Source: Streptomyces sp. TRM68416 (GTDB taxonomy: Bacteria; Actinomycetota; Actinomycetes; Streptomycetales; Streptomycetaceae). Taken from it: a DNA stretch of 64,000 bases. Where the stretch lies: contig NZ_JACVWU010000003.1 in assembly GCF_014596915.1 (NCBI RefSeq), positions 124,001 to 188,000 of the forward strand, in the 5' to 3' direction. Numbering within the stretch: position 1 is the first letter of the stretch; the number at the start of each line of letters is the position of its first letter. Position numbers and translations under genes: made by a program. The notes under the pieces are model-generated. The model did no database searches. It was not told the origin of the DNA and saw nothing but the letters and a program-made list of their open reading frames with translations. Of this stretch, positions 1-8,288 are shown in pieces.

Positions 1-900
1 GGCGTCTTCACGTCCAGCTCGGCGGGCGGCTACGAGTTCGGCCAGCACGAGATGAGCAACCTCTGGCGCCACGGCAGCGACAGCGTCAGCGCCTACCAGT
101 CCTTCGCCTGGTTCTACGCCGCCTGCACCGGCCAGGTCTCGATCCGGCACGGGCTGCGCGGGGCCGGGGGCACCCTGGTCACCGAACAGTGCGGCGGAAT
201 CGACTCCGTGGGTCAGGCCCGCCGCCAACTCGGTTCCGGGGGCACGGCGTTGCTCGCCGGCGGCGCCGACGCCGGACTGTGCCCGCTGGGCTGGTCCGGC
301 CACCTCGCCACCGGCCGGGTCAGCCCGCACAGCCACCCGGCCCGCGCCTACCTGCCCTTCCATGCCGAGGCCTCCGGCTACGTACCCGGCGAGGGCGCGG
401 CCTACCTCGTACTGGAGGAACGCGCCGCCGCCGAGGCACGCGGCGCCGCCGTCCTCGGCGAGATCGCCGGCTACGCGGCCGCCTTCGACCCGCCCACCGG
501 CCCGGGCAACCTCGGCCAGGCCGCGCGCCTCGCCCTCGCCGACGCCCAACTCGGCCCCGGCGACATCGACGCGGTCTTCGCCGACGCCTACGGCGTACCC
601 GCCCTGGACGAGGCCGAGGCGCACGTGATCACCGAACTCTTCGGCCCCTACGGCGTCCCCGTCGCCGTACCCAAGACGATGACCGGCCGGATCGGCGCCG
701 GCGGATCCGCCCTCGACGTGGCCGCCGCCCTCCTGTCCCTGCGCGACAACGTCCTGCCCCCCACGGCCCACGTGGACCACCCCAGGGACGGCTGGCACCT
801 GGACCTCGTCACGACCCCACGCCCGGTCGCCCTGCGCGCCGTACTGGTACTGGCCCGCGGGCACGGCGGCTTCAACTCGGCCGCGGTGGTGGTGCGATGA
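1..900 (+). CDS. Type II PKS chain length factor (KS-beta), 5' truncated by window edge
   Basis: This is the C-terminal 299 residues of a ketosynthase-beta (chain length factor), which pairs with KS-alpha to set polyketide chain length. The frame is open from base 1, so the start lies outside the window. The active-site region reads TEQCGGIDS; aligned with the KS motif TGCTSGLDS, glutamine replaces the catalytic cysteine, the hallmark of a CLF. Conserved stretches YVPGEGAAYLVLEE, PKTMTGRIGAGGSALD and the tail GHGGFNSAAVVVR fit the thiolase fold. Presumably KS-alpha lies just upstream. What follows is an aromatase/cyclase and an ActIV-like cyclase, the order seen in actinorhodin-type clusters, but no ACP gene. 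Family assignment is secure; the product is unknown. Confidence 0.93.
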   Translation, partial: GVFTSSSAGGYEFGQHEMSNLWRHGSDSVSAYQSFAWFYAACTGQVSIRHGLRGAGGTLVTEQCGGIDSVGQARRQLGSGGTALLAGGADAGLCPLGWSGHLATGRVSPHSHPARAYLPFHAEASGYVPGEGAAYLVLEERAAAEARGAAVLGEIAGYAAAFDPPTGPGNLGQAARLALADAQLGPGDIDAVFADAYGVPALDEAEAHVITELFGPYGVPVAVPKTMTGRIGAGGSALDVAAALLSLRDNVLPPTAHVDHPRDGWHLDLVTTPRPVALRAVLVLARGHGGFNSAAVVVR

Positions 901-1122
901 CCCCTGCCCGGGACGCTCGGCGCCCGGCTGTCACGCGTGCCGTGCCGGCGCCGCACCGCGGGTACGGCAGGCTCAACTCGGCAGCGGCGGCGGCGAGATG
1001 ACGGCCACTGGGAACAGTCGGCGGCCGAGCCGCGCCCCGCGCCCGCTCGCCCTGCCCGCCGAGCCGGCGTCGGCGCGCGGCCGCGACGGTTCCCACTCGG
1101 CCCCGGCGACGGTGAGGTGATG
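853..1122 (+). repeat. Degenerate repeats of the CLF 3' end
   Basis: The last 48 bases of the CLF (853-900) recur at 954-1001 with about 37 of 48 identities, both ending in GATGA. A weaker third copy lies near 1080-1122, centred on CACTCGGCC and ending GTGATG. In translation copy 2 reads GYGRLNSAAAAAR, a decayed version of GHGGFNSAAVVVR. This suggests past duplication or recombination at the KS gene ends. GC-rich composition inflates similarity, so copy 3 is doubtful. Confidence 0.5.
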
Positions 1123-1376
1123 TCCCGTCAGGGGCGCCCGACGCCGGTCCGGTGCCGTGGCCGTGAGGCAGCGGCCCTTCGGGGCGGGCGGCGACCGGAG
1201 CACCACTGCCCCGTCTCCGGGGGTCCCGGGAACGGCGGCCTCGCCGCCGGGGACGCCGTCGAGCACCCCGGCGCCGAGACTCCGCCAGGCCGTCGTACCA
1301 CCCCCGCGCAGGCCGTCGGCGTCCGCGGCGGACTGGGCGGTCACCGACCACGTCACGCACAGGAGACAGGACCGGC
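901..1376 (+). other. 476-bp gap without a convincing gene (expected ACP position)
   Basis: Type II PKS operons normally carry an acyl carrier protein gene of about 85 codons directly after the CLF. I see no frame here with an ACP-like DSL serine motif or acidic helical composition. The open frames on both strands are arginine- or proline-rich shadows typical of 75% GC DNA. The stretch holds the degenerate repeats described separately and, at its end, the ribosome binding site AGGAGA for the next gene. Confidence 0.6.
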
Positions 1377-2261
1377 ATGCCATTCACCGTGCACACCACC
1401 CGGATCTCAGCGCCCGCCGACACCGTCCACGCCCTCGTCGCGGACGTCACCGTCTGGCCGCTGATGTTCGAGCCGAACATCCACACCGAGTACGTGGCGG
1501 GCGGCACCCGCAGCGAGGGCCGCGAACGCATCCGGATCTGGGCGTTCACCGGCCGGGAGATCCGCAGTTGGACCTCCGAGCGCGTCCTCGACCCGCACGC
1601 CCGCACCGTCACCTTCCGGCAGGAGCACCCGGCCCCGCCGCTGACCTCGATGAGCGGGCGCTGGCTGGTCAAGGACATCGGCGACGGACAGACCCTGCTG
1701 GAACTCCACCACGAGTTCGAGACCGCCTCCGACGAGCACTTCGTGCTGCACGCCCTGCACCAGAACAGCCCCGCCGAGCTGGCCGGCGTCCGCATCGCGG
1801 CCGAACGGCCGAGGACCCCGTACACCTTCGAGGACAGCCTGCGCATCGTCGCGCCCCCGGCCGCCGTCTACGACTTCCTCCGCGAGGCCGACCGCTGGCC
1901 GGAGCGCCTCCCGCACGTGGCCGCGCTGGACCTCACCGAGGACACCCCCGGCATCCAGCGGTTGCGGATGGACACCCGGGGCCCCGACGGCACCGTCCAC
2001 CACAGCGAGTCCGTCCGCGTCTGCCGCCCCGAGACCGGCAGCATCGTCTACAAGCACACCCGCACCCCCACGGTCCTGATCGCCCACACGGGCGCCTGGC
2101 ACCTGCGGGAACTCGACGACGGCAGCACCCTCGCCACCTCCCGCCACCACGTCCTCCTGGCCGACCACAAGGCCCGCGAGACGGTACGCGAGACCCTGGG
2201 CCGCACCGCCAGGGCGACGTTGCGCAGGGCCAAGGAGCACGCGGAGAACGGCACCCGGTAG
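1377..2261 (+). CDS. Aromatase/cyclase (didomain SRPBCC/START)
   Basis: A 294-residue polyketide aromatase/cyclase of the didomain ActVII-like type, which folds and aromatises the first ring of the reduced poly-beta-ketone. Two START/SRPBCC domains are visible: residues 1-140 (VHTTRISAPADTVHALVADV start, WPLMFEPNIHTEYV) and about 148-294 (TFEDSLRIVAPPAAVYDFLREADRWPERLPHV). The repetition of the x-ITAPAxxVYxxLxDxxxWP pattern supports a tandem duplication. Start ATG 1377 has AGGAGA nine bases upstream. A didomain cyclase usually implies a C9-ketoreduced polyketide, and a ketoreductase is expected outside the window. Length is close to the usual 300-320. Confidence 0.92.
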   Translation: MPFTVHTTRISAPADTVHALVADVTVWPLMFEPNIHTEYVAGGTRSEGRERIRIWAFTGREIRSWTSERVLDPHARTVTFRQEHPAPPLTSMSGRWLVKDIGDGQTLLELHHEFETASDEHFVLHALHQNSPAELAGVRIAAERPRTPYTFEDSLRIVAPPAAVYDFLREADRWPERLPHVAALDLTEDTPGIQRLRMDTRGPDGTVHHSESVRVCRPETGSIVYKHTRTPTVLIAHTGAWHLRELDDGSTLATSRHHVLLADHKARETVRETLGRTARATLRRAKEHAENGTR

Positions 2262-2473
2262 CCCTCCGGACCCGCAGGCCGCCGCCCCGGACGGCTGCAG
2301 CGCCCCTCGACCCCGCCCTGAGCACCCCCGCGCACGCTCGACCCGCGTGATCCGCCCCGCGTACCGCCCCTGAGCCCAGCTCCACCGGCGCTTTAGCACC
2401 CGGTCGCACTCTGTCGGCCACGCGTTCCGAGAACGGGCTGAACAAGCCGCTTGACACCCTGTGAGGAGCGTCA

Positions 2474-4039
2474 ATGGACCGCACTACCCCGCCACTCCGG
2501 GAACGGACGACCGAACTCCACGAACTGCGTGACTCGGTGCGCCGCGGTCCCTCGGAGCGGGCGACCCAGGCGCAGCACGCCAAGGGAAAGCTGACCGCAC
2601 GCGAGCGGATCGACCGGCTCTTCGACAAGGGCACCTTCACCGAGACCGAGGGCCTGCGCCGGCACCGCGCGACCGGCTTCGGCCTGGAGGCCCGCCGTCC
2701 GCACACCGACGGCGTGATCACCGGCTGGGGCAAGGTGTACGGCCGTACCGTCTTCGTCTACGCCCACGACTTCCGCATCTTCGGCGGGGCGCTCGGCGAG
2801 GCGCACGCCCAGAAGATCCACAAGCTGATGGACCTCGCGACGGCGGCCGGGGCCCCGGTCGTCGGCCTGTGCGACGGCGCCGGCGCCCGTATCCAGGAGG
2901 GCGTCACCGCGCTCGCCGGCTACGGCGGCATCTTCGCCCGCAACGTCGCCAACTCCGGCGTCCTGCCGCAGATCAGCGTCGTCCTGGGCCCCTGCGCCGG
3001 CGGCGCCGCCTACTCGCCCGCGCTGACCGACTTCGTCTTCATGGTCCGCGGCACCTCGCAGATGTTCATCACCGGACCGGACGTCGTGCAGGCGGTCACC
3101 GGCGAGGAGATCACCATGGACGGGCTCGGCGGCGCCGACCCGCACTCCACCGCCTCGGGCGTGGCCCACGCGGCCTTCGACGACGAGGAGGAGTGCCTGG
3201 AGAACGTCCGCTTCCTGCTCTCCATGCTGCCCGCCAACAACCGCGAACTCCCGCCCTCCGTCGAGGAGTCCGACCCCGTCGACCGCCGCACCGAGGCCCT
3301 GCTGGACATGGTTCCGGCCGACCCGCGCGCCTCCTACGACGTCCGGGACGTCATCGAGGAGATCGTCGACGACGGCTTCCTCTTCGAGGTCCACGAGAAC
3401 TGGGCGCGCAACGTGGTCTGCGCCCTGGTCCGGATGGGCGGCGACGTCGTCGGCATCGTCGCCAACCAGCCCATGGTGCAGGCCGGTTCGCTGGACATCG
3501 CGGCCTCCGAGAAGGCGGCGCGGTTCGTGCGGTTCTGCGACTCCTTCAACATCCCGCTGGTCACCCTCGTCGACGTCCCCGGGTTCCTGCCCGGCGTCGA
3601 CCAGGAGCACGGCGGCATCATCCGGCACGGCGCGAAGCTGCTGTACGCCTACTGCGACGCGACCGTGCCCCGGGTGCAGGTCATCCTGCGCAAGGCCTAC
3701 GGCGGCGCGTACATCGTCATGGACTCCCGTTCCATCGGCTGTGACGTGTCGTTCGCCTGGCCGGTCAACGAGATCGCCGTGATGGGCGCGGAGGGCGCGG
3801 CCAACGTGGTCTTCCGGCGCGAGATCGCCGCGTCCGACAACCCGCAGGCCACGCGCGAGCAGTTGGTGAAGGAGTACCGCTCCGAGCTGATGCACCCCTA
3901 CTACGCGGCCGAACGCGGCCTCGTGGACGACGTGATCGACCCGGCGGAGACCCGCGCCCGGCTGATCGACGCCCTGCGCACCCTGCGCCGCAAGCACGCC
4001 GGGCGGCCGTCCCGCAAGCACGGGAACCAGCCCCAGTGA
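2474..4039 (+). CDS. Acyl-CoA carboxylase carboxyltransferase (beta) subunit
   Basis: A 521-residue biotin-dependent carboxyltransferase of the PccB/AccB family. It transfers CO2 from carboxybiotin to acetyl- or propionyl-CoA. Both crotonase-fold halves are intact: the N-terminal oxyanion region GPCAGGAAYSPALTDF (about residue 175) and the C-terminal one with KAYGGAYIVMDS (about residue 410). The carboxyltransferase signature DGAGARIQEG is also present. GAGGAG-like RBS GTGAGGAGCG precedes ATG 2474. The 3' end overlaps the epsilon subunit gene by 4 bp. Placed among polyketide cyclases, it probably boosts malonyl-CoA for the PKS; the biotinylated alpha subunit must come from elsewhere. Acetyl versus propionyl preference cannot be read here. 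Confidence 0.93.
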   Translation: MDRTTPPLRERTTELHELRDSVRRGPSERATQAQHAKGKLTARERIDRLFDKGTFTETEGLRRHRATGFGLEARRPHTDGVITGWGKVYGRTVFVYAHDFRIFGGALGEAHAQKIHKLMDLATAAGAPVVGLCDGAGARIQEGVTALAGYGGIFARNVANSGVLPQISVVLGPCAGGAAYSPALTDFVFMVRGTSQMFITGPDVVQAVTGEEITMDGLGGADPHSTASGVAHAAFDDEEECLENVRFLLSMLPANNRELPPSVEESDPVDRRTEALLDMVPADPRASYDVRDVIEEIVDDGFLFEVHENWARNVVCALVRMGGDVVGIVANQPMVQAGSLDIAASEKAARFVRFCDSFNIPLVTLVDVPGFLPGVDQEHGGIIRHGAKLLYAYCDATVPRVQVILRKAYGGAYIVMDSRSIGCDVSFAWPVNEIAVMGAEGAANVVFRREIAASDNPQATREQLVKEYRSELMHPYYAAERGLVDDVIDPAETRARLIDALRTLRRKHAGRPSRKHGNQPQ

Positions 4040-4266
4040 GCGCGGCGGAGGAGACGGAGCGGGTCGTGAAGGTAGTGCGTGGCGAGCCCACGGCGGAGGA
4101 GCTCTCAGCGCTGCTCACGGTCCTGCTGGCACTCGCGGGAAGCCGTACGACGGCCACGGTGGAGCCCCTGCCGGTGGCGCCGCCGGCGGTGGCCTGGACC
4201 CAGCAGGGGGGCGGCGGTACGAGCTGGGCGGCGCCCGGACACCCGTACTGGGCGGTGGCCTCGTGA
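4036..4266 (+). CDS. Acyl-CoA carboxylase epsilon subunit (AccE-like)
   Basis: A 76-residue protein with the N-terminal pattern VVKVVRGEPTAEELSALLTVLLAL, typical of the small epsilon subunits that stabilise actinobacterial acyl-CoA carboxylase holoenzymes. The C-terminal half is Ala/Gly/Pro-rich with a final PGHPYWAVAS. GTG 4036 overlaps the carboxyltransferase stop (GTGA), and its own stop overlaps the next GTG in the same way, so translation is probably coupled across three genes. Confidence 0.88.
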   Translation: MSAAEETERVVKVVRGEPTAEELSALLTVLLALAGSRTTATVEPLPVAPPAVAWTQQGGGGTSWAAPGHPYWAVAS

Positions 4267-5189
4267 CCGCGCCCACCGCGCTGCGCACCGAGCTGGTCGA
4301 GGTCGCCGACGGGGTGTACGCCCACCTCCAGCCCGACGGAGGGTGGTGTCTGAGCAACGCGGGCGTGGTGGCCGGGCCCGACGGCCTGCTCCTGGTCGAC
4401 ACGGCGGCCACGGCCGCCCGTGCCGCGGCCCTGCGGGAGGCCGTCCAGGGGCTGGGGCGGGGCCCGGTGCGGCTGCTCGTCAACACGCACCACCACGGTG
4501 ACCACACCCACGGCAACGGCACGTTCGGGGGCGCCACCGTCGTCGCCCACCGGGGCACCCGGGCCGAGATGGAGCGCAACGGCCTGGCCCTCACCGGCGT
4601 CTGGCCGGACGTCTCCTGGGGCGAACTCTCGGTCCGGCTCCCCGACATCACCTTCGACCAGGAGCTGCGGCTGCACCAGGGCGACCGCGAGGTGCGGCTG
4701 CTCCACTTCGGGCCCGCCCACACCAACGACGACGTGGTGGCCTGGCTGCCCGCCGAACGCGTGCTGTTCGCCGGGGACATCGCGATGGCGGGCAGCTCGC
4801 CCTTCGTCCTGATGGGCTCGGTCTCCGGATCCCTCGAGGTTCTGGCCCGCCTGCGCGCACTGCGCCCCCGCACGGTGGTCTGCGGGCACGGTCCCGTCCG
4901 GGGCCCGGAGGTCCTGGACGAGACGGAGGAGTACCTGCGCTGGATCCAGCGCGTCGCGACGGAGGGACGCGCCCAGGGCCTCACCCCGCTCGCCGCCGCC
5001 AAGGAAGCGGGCAGGGGCACCTTCGGGCACCTCACCGAGTTCGAACGCGTCGTCGGCAACCTCCACCGCGCCTACGCCGAACTCGACGAACGCGAAGCCA
5101 TCGCCTCCGGCCGGACCGTCGACATCCCCGAGGCCTTCGCCGAAATGATCACCTACAACAACGGCAGACTCCCCACCTGCCACGCGTGA
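4263..5189 (+). CDS. ActIV-like polyketide cyclase (metallo-beta-lactamase fold)
   Basis: A 308-residue metallo-beta-lactamase-fold protein. The zinc motif NTHHHGDHTHGN lies around residue 77, with further ligands in FGPAHTNDD (about 146), FAGD (about 168) and CGHGP (about 205). In actinorhodin-type clusters a protein of this fold (ActIV) closes the second ring and releases the chain from the ACP. The position after an aromatase/cyclase and carboxylase subunits supports that role; a general hydrolase is the alternative. GTG 4263 overlaps the preceding stop. It is the last gene of this operon before a repeat-rich spacer. Confidence 0.82.
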   Translation: MTAPTALRTELVEVADGVYAHLQPDGGWCLSNAGVVAGPDGLLLVDTAATAARAAALREAVQGLGRGPVRLLVNTHHHGDHTHGNGTFGGATVVAHRGTRAEMERNGLALTGVWPDVSWGELSVRLPDITFDQELRLHQGDREVRLLHFGPAHTNDDVVAWLPAERVLFAGDIAMAGSSPFVLMGSVSGSLEVLARLRALRPRTVVCGHGPVRGPEVLDETEEYLRWIQRVATEGRAQGLTPLAAAKEAGRGTFGHLTEFERVVGNLHRAYAELDEREAIASGRTVDIPEAFAEMITYNNGRLPTCHA

Positions 5190-5236
5190 CGCTCCGCCGG
5201 GCGGGGCAGCCGACGACCTGCGGCCCGGCGGGGGCC

Positions 5237-5514
5237 GGTCGCGCAGTTCCCCGCGCCCCTTCGGGCACTCACCCTGCGCCCACCCCACACCGCTGAGCCT
5301 GCGGGCATGCGTGCGGCCCGGGGCGGCGCCCACCCTGGCAGGCGGTGCCGGCTCACGCCGTCCGTCCTGCGGGCATGCGTGCCGCCTGGGGCGGCGCCCA
5401 CCCTGGCAGGCGGTGTCGGCTCACGCCGTCCGTCCTGCGGGCATGCGTGCCGCCTGGGGCGGCACGGGTGGGCGCAGGCGGCACCCCGGTAGCGCCGGGC
5501 TGCGCGACCCACCC
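5237..5514. repeat. Mosaic intergenic repeat block, copy 1
   Basis: This block has three modules. First comes the dispersed 20-bp core GCGCAGTTCCCCGCGCCCCT (5241-5260). Next is a 68-bp tandem unit starting GCGGGCATGCG at 5301, 5369 and, partly, 5437. Last is a tail containing GGCACCCCGGTAGCGCC up to 5514. The segment 5434-5514 is identical base for base to 36697-36777, and the module order is the same there. A further degraded tail copy lies around 5530-5560. Rest of the 5190-5638 gap: no gene seen. Confidence 0.85.
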
Positions 5515-5638
5515 GGCAAGTGCAACCGCCGGCACCCCGTTGGCGCCGGGCACCGTGTCGCAGTTGGGCCGGACGGGTGACTTGGCGTAAGAATTGGCTG
5601 GTGCACGCATTGAAGGCGAGTCAGTTCGGGGGGAGCCG

Positions 5639-6028
5639 GTGAACCGTTACGACGTCACCGATGAGCAGTGGGAAGGGCTCGCCCAGGTGGTACCCCTGCG
5701 CGGCCGGGACGCCTGGCCGTCGGCGGTGGACCACCGCTCACTCCCCGAGGCGGCCACGGAGCCGCGCCGCCGCTTCGTCGTCCTCCGGGTCAACGTGTTC
5801 GGCGACGCCCGCGAGGTCGCCGAGACGCTGATGGCGGGCATCCCCGTCCTGCTCGACCTGACCGGCGCGGAGACGGAGGTGGCCAAGCGCGTCCTCGACT
5901 TCAGCACCGGCGTCGTCTTCGGCCTGTCCAGCGGGATGCACCGCGTCGACCGCAACGTCTTCCTGCTGACCCCGCCCGGCACCGAGGTCAGCGGAATCAT
6001 GGAGACGGCGGGCGTCCCGGAGTCCTGA
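5639..6028 (+). CDS. sepF: SepF-like cell division protein
   Basis: About 129 residues from GTG 5639. The core RRFVVLRVNVFGDAREVAETLMAGIPVLLDLTG, then VAKRVLDFSTGVVFGLSSGMHRVDRNVFLLTPPG, is the SepF fold, which bundles FtsZ at the division site. It lacks the usual N-terminal amphipathic membrane-targeting helix and the long linker. That fits the SepF-like paralogues of Streptomyces rather than the main SepF beside ftsZ. GTG 5639 has GGGGGGAG just upstream; a TTG at 5594 in the same frame is less likely. No division gene is adjacent. Confidence 0.8.
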   Translation: MNRYDVTDEQWEGLAQVVPLRGRDAWPSAVDHRSLPEAATEPRRRFVVLRVNVFGDAREVAETLMAGIPVLLDLTGAETEVAKRVLDFSTGVVFGLSSGMHRVDRNVFLLTPPGTEVSGIMETAGVPES

Positions 6029-6114
6029 GCCCCACCCTTCCGTGGTCCCTCGATCGTAGGAAGGTCACGGCGGCGGAACGGTTCGCCATACGGGCGGAGT
6101 CCTACGGTCCGCAT

Positions 6115-7290
6115 ATGACCGCGCCCTCCGTACCCCCCACCGCGGCGACCCTGCCGACGTCACCCGAGCCCTTGGCATCGCACCGGCCCTGTCTCACCGA
6201 GCTGCGGCTGTCCGCCTTCGCGGGGCACCGCGGCGCCGGGTTCCCGCTCGGACCGCTCACGGTGTTCGCGGGCCCCAGCGGCTGCGGCAAGACCAGCGCG
6301 CTGCGGGCGTACGAGGCACTCGCCCGCCTCGGTGGCGGCGCACGGCTCGGTGACGTGTTCCCGGACCCGGTCTCCTGCGTCCCGGAGCGGGCCCGCCCCG
6401 ACGCGCAGCGCCGCCGCGGCTTCCGGATCGGCTGCACGGCCGACGGGCCCGAGGGGCCGGTCCGGCTCGACGTCGCCGTACAGGTCGAGCCGGAACTGCG
6501 CATCGCGGGGGAGAGGTTGACCGCGGACGGGCTGACCCTGCTGGAGACCGCCCTGCGCGATCCCGGCCGACGTGCCGTGCAGGCCGCCTGGCACACCGCC
6601 GGATCCGCCCCGGTCACCCGCGCCCCGCTGCCGGACGACCGGCTCGGCACCGCGCTGCTGCCCCTGCGGGTGGCCGGCAAGACCGACGGACAGCGCAGGG
6701 TGCTGGCCGCCGCCGAGCAGATGGTGGTGGCCCTGCGCTCCGTCTTCGCCTGCGATCCACGGCCCGACTGGATGCGCGTCCCCGTGCCGACCGGCTCGGG
6801 ACGGCTGCTCGGCGGCTGCGACAACCTCGCCGACGTACTGTGGCGCACCCGGTCCGAATGCGTGCGACGCCACCAGCAGCTGGTCGCCGCGGTGCGCGCC
6901 GGATGCGCCGGCCCCGTCGCGGACGTACTCGCCGAGCCCCTCGCGGACGGCACGGTCCGGGCGGTGCTCGACCGCGGCGGCGGACACCGCACCGAGTTCG
7001 GCCGCCTCGGCGACGGCGAGCTGCGGTATGCCGCGCTCACCCTGGTGCTGCTCACCGGACCGGGGGTACTGGAGGTCGACGCGGCCGGCGAGGTGCCGCC
7101 CGCCATGCAGACGCTCACCGTCCTGGCCGACGGCCTCGACCGCTCGCTGGACCCCCGCCAGCGCGTCGAACTGCTGCGGCTCGCCGCCCGGATGTGCGAG
7201 CGCGGCCACATCCGCCTCGTCGCGGCCGTGAGCGACGGATCCTGGGCGGTCCCGGTGCCCGGCGCCACGGTGGTACACCTGGACCCGTGA
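6115..7290 (+). CDS. AAA/RecF-like ATP-binding protein
   Basis: A 391-residue P-loop protein, starting at ATG 6115 after a CATATG context. The Walker A motif GPSGCGKTS is at about residues 53-61, preceded by LRLSAFAGHRGAGFPLGPLTVFAGP, as in RecF/SMC-like ATPases with a single head domain. No clear Walker B is seen; ELRYAALTLVLLTGP near 310 may be the signature helix region. A poorly conserved middle with proline and arginine separates the two halves. The stop overlaps the start of the MazG-like gene (GTGA), so the two are co-translated. The function is not known; nucleotide metabolism or repair is only suggested by the partner. Confidence 0.72.
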   Translation: MTAPSVPPTAATLPTSPEPLASHRPCLTELRLSAFAGHRGAGFPLGPLTVFAGPSGCGKTSALRAYEALARLGGGARLGDVFPDPVSCVPERARPDAQRRRGFRIGCTADGPEGPVRLDVAVQVEPELRIAGERLTADGLTLLETALRDPGRRAVQAAWHTAGSAPVTRAPLPDDRLGTALLPLRVAGKTDGQRRVLAAAEQMVVALRSVFACDPRPDWMRVPVPTGSGRLLGGCDNLADVLWRTRSECVRRHQQLVAAVRAGCAGPVADVLAEPLADGTVRAVLDRGGGHRTEFGRLGDGELRYAALTLVLLTGPGVLEVDAAGEVPPAMQTLTVLADGLDRSLDPRQRVELLRLAARMCERGHIRLVAAVSDGSWAVPVPGATVVHLDP

Positions 7291-7613
7291 CCGAACCTCT
7301 CGACGTGGCGAAACTCCAGCGCAGGCTGGCCGAGTTCGCCGCCGCCCGCAACTGGCAGCCGTACCACACCCCCAAGAACCTCGTCGCCGCGCTCAGTGTG
7401 GAGGCCTCCGAACTCGTCGAGATCTTCCAGTGGTTGACGCCCGAGGAGTCGACGCGTGTGATGGCCGACGCGGACACCGCGCACCGCGTCACGGACGAGG
7501 TCGCCGACGTGCTCGCCTACCTGCTCCAGCTGTGCGAGGTGCTCGGCATCGACCCCCTGGCGGCGCTGGACGCGAAGATCGACCGGAACGAGCGGAGGTT
7601 CCCGGCGCCGTGA
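7287..7613 (+). CDS. MazG-like nucleotide pyrophosphohydrolase
   Basis: A 108-residue all-alpha NTP pyrophosphohydrolase of the RS21-C6/MazG-like type. The ExxE metal motif is in LSVEASELVEIFQWL (E39, E42) and the ExxD motif in DEVADVLAYLLQL. Enzymes of this group hydrolyse dCTP or other non-canonical NTPs to NMP and pyrophosphate for pool cleaning. GTG 7287 overlaps the upstream ATPase stop. Length matches the short single-domain family members. Confidence 0.88.
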   Translation: MTEPLDVAKLQRRLAEFAAARNWQPYHTPKNLVAALSVEASELVEIFQWLTPEESTRVMADADTAHRVTDEVADVLAYLLQLCEVLGIDPLAALDAKIDRNERRFPAP

Positions 7614-7808
7614 CCCCGGAGGCGTCAACAGGAGCGAATCGATCCGCTATTACTCTCCGCATTCAATCAACGGCCTGAAACCGATTTGTTGTCCGCAGAT
7701 TTCCGCCTTCCTCTGGCTTTTCATCCCACACACCCTCACTCTGGGTAGTGGACAACGGAGTTCGGGCGGACGCGCCGAGGGGCGTGTCGGACAGACCGGG
7801 GGCAGCGC
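7614..7808. other. AT-richer spacer with probable promoter
   Basis: From about 7630 to 7740 the base composition drops well below the local GC level (TATTACTCTCCGCATTCAA, GATTTGTTGTCC). Such islands in this genome type usually hold promoters. No hexamer pair at 17-bp spacing is clear enough to call. Confidence 0.3.
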
Positions 7809-8288
7809 ATGGACGCGGTGCGGCTCATCGTGACGAGCAGACGCGCCCTGGCGGGGAGCGGCGAACCGCCGGAGGTCATGACGGAGGTCTGGCAGGCGCA
7901 GGCCCTGGCCCAGGCGATCGGCAGCCGGCTCGCCGTCTTCGGCCCGCCCGAACTGCGCGGCGAGGCCCTGGGACTGACCGAGTTGGCGGGCCGCGGCTGC
8001 GGGGTGCTGGTCACCCCCGAGCTCGACGCCGGGGACCTGCGCGCGGCCCAGCTCACCGAACTGGGCGACGCCCGCCAGGCCCTGATGTACCTCGGCGGCC
8101 TCCTCGGCGAGGTCGGCATCGCCCTCGTCGGCCTGGCCAGCTCCGCGGACGACGAGAGCACCTACTGGCAGTGCATGGAGGCGATCGACGCGGCCGACGA
8201 ATCCCGCGACCGCGTCCTGGAGATGCTGCGCAGACTGGCGGACCGGGACCGGGAGCAGGTGCTGCAGGAGCAGCGGGAGGCAGGCTGA
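7809..8288 (+). CDS. Conserved actinobacterial hypothetical protein (DUF6099-like?)
   Basis: A 159-residue soluble protein of unknown function, MDAVRLIVTSRRALAGSGEPPEV at the N terminus, mainly helical and acidic toward the C terminus (ESRDRVLEMLRRLADRDREQVLQEQ). ATG 7809 follows GGGGGCAGCGC. It resembles the short Streptomyces proteins grouped as DUF6099, but this comes from memory and is unsure. No membrane segment, metal site or nucleotide motif is visible. It stands alone between an AT-richer promoter region and a non-coding stretch. Confidence 0.65.
   Translation: MDAVRLIVTSRRALAGSGEPPEVMTEVWQAQALAQAIGSRLAVFGPPELRGEALGLTELAGRGCGVLVTPELDAGDLRAAQLTELGDARQALMYLGGLLGEVGIALVGLASSADDESTYWQCMEAIDAADESRDRVLEMLRRLADRDREQVLQEQREAG

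Noticed and set aside
937..1464. Plus-strand frame as a possible ACP
   Set aside because: Strongly basic and proline-rich, with no DSL motif; it also overlaps the aromatase start.
872..1846. Long minus-strand frames across the PKS gap and aromatase gene
   Set aside because: They are arginine/glycine-rich mirror frames of GC-rich coding DNA without a ribosome binding site or family features.
5301..5436. Tandem 68-bp units as a CRISPR array
   Set aside because: Units are contiguous without variable spacers, and no cas genes are present.
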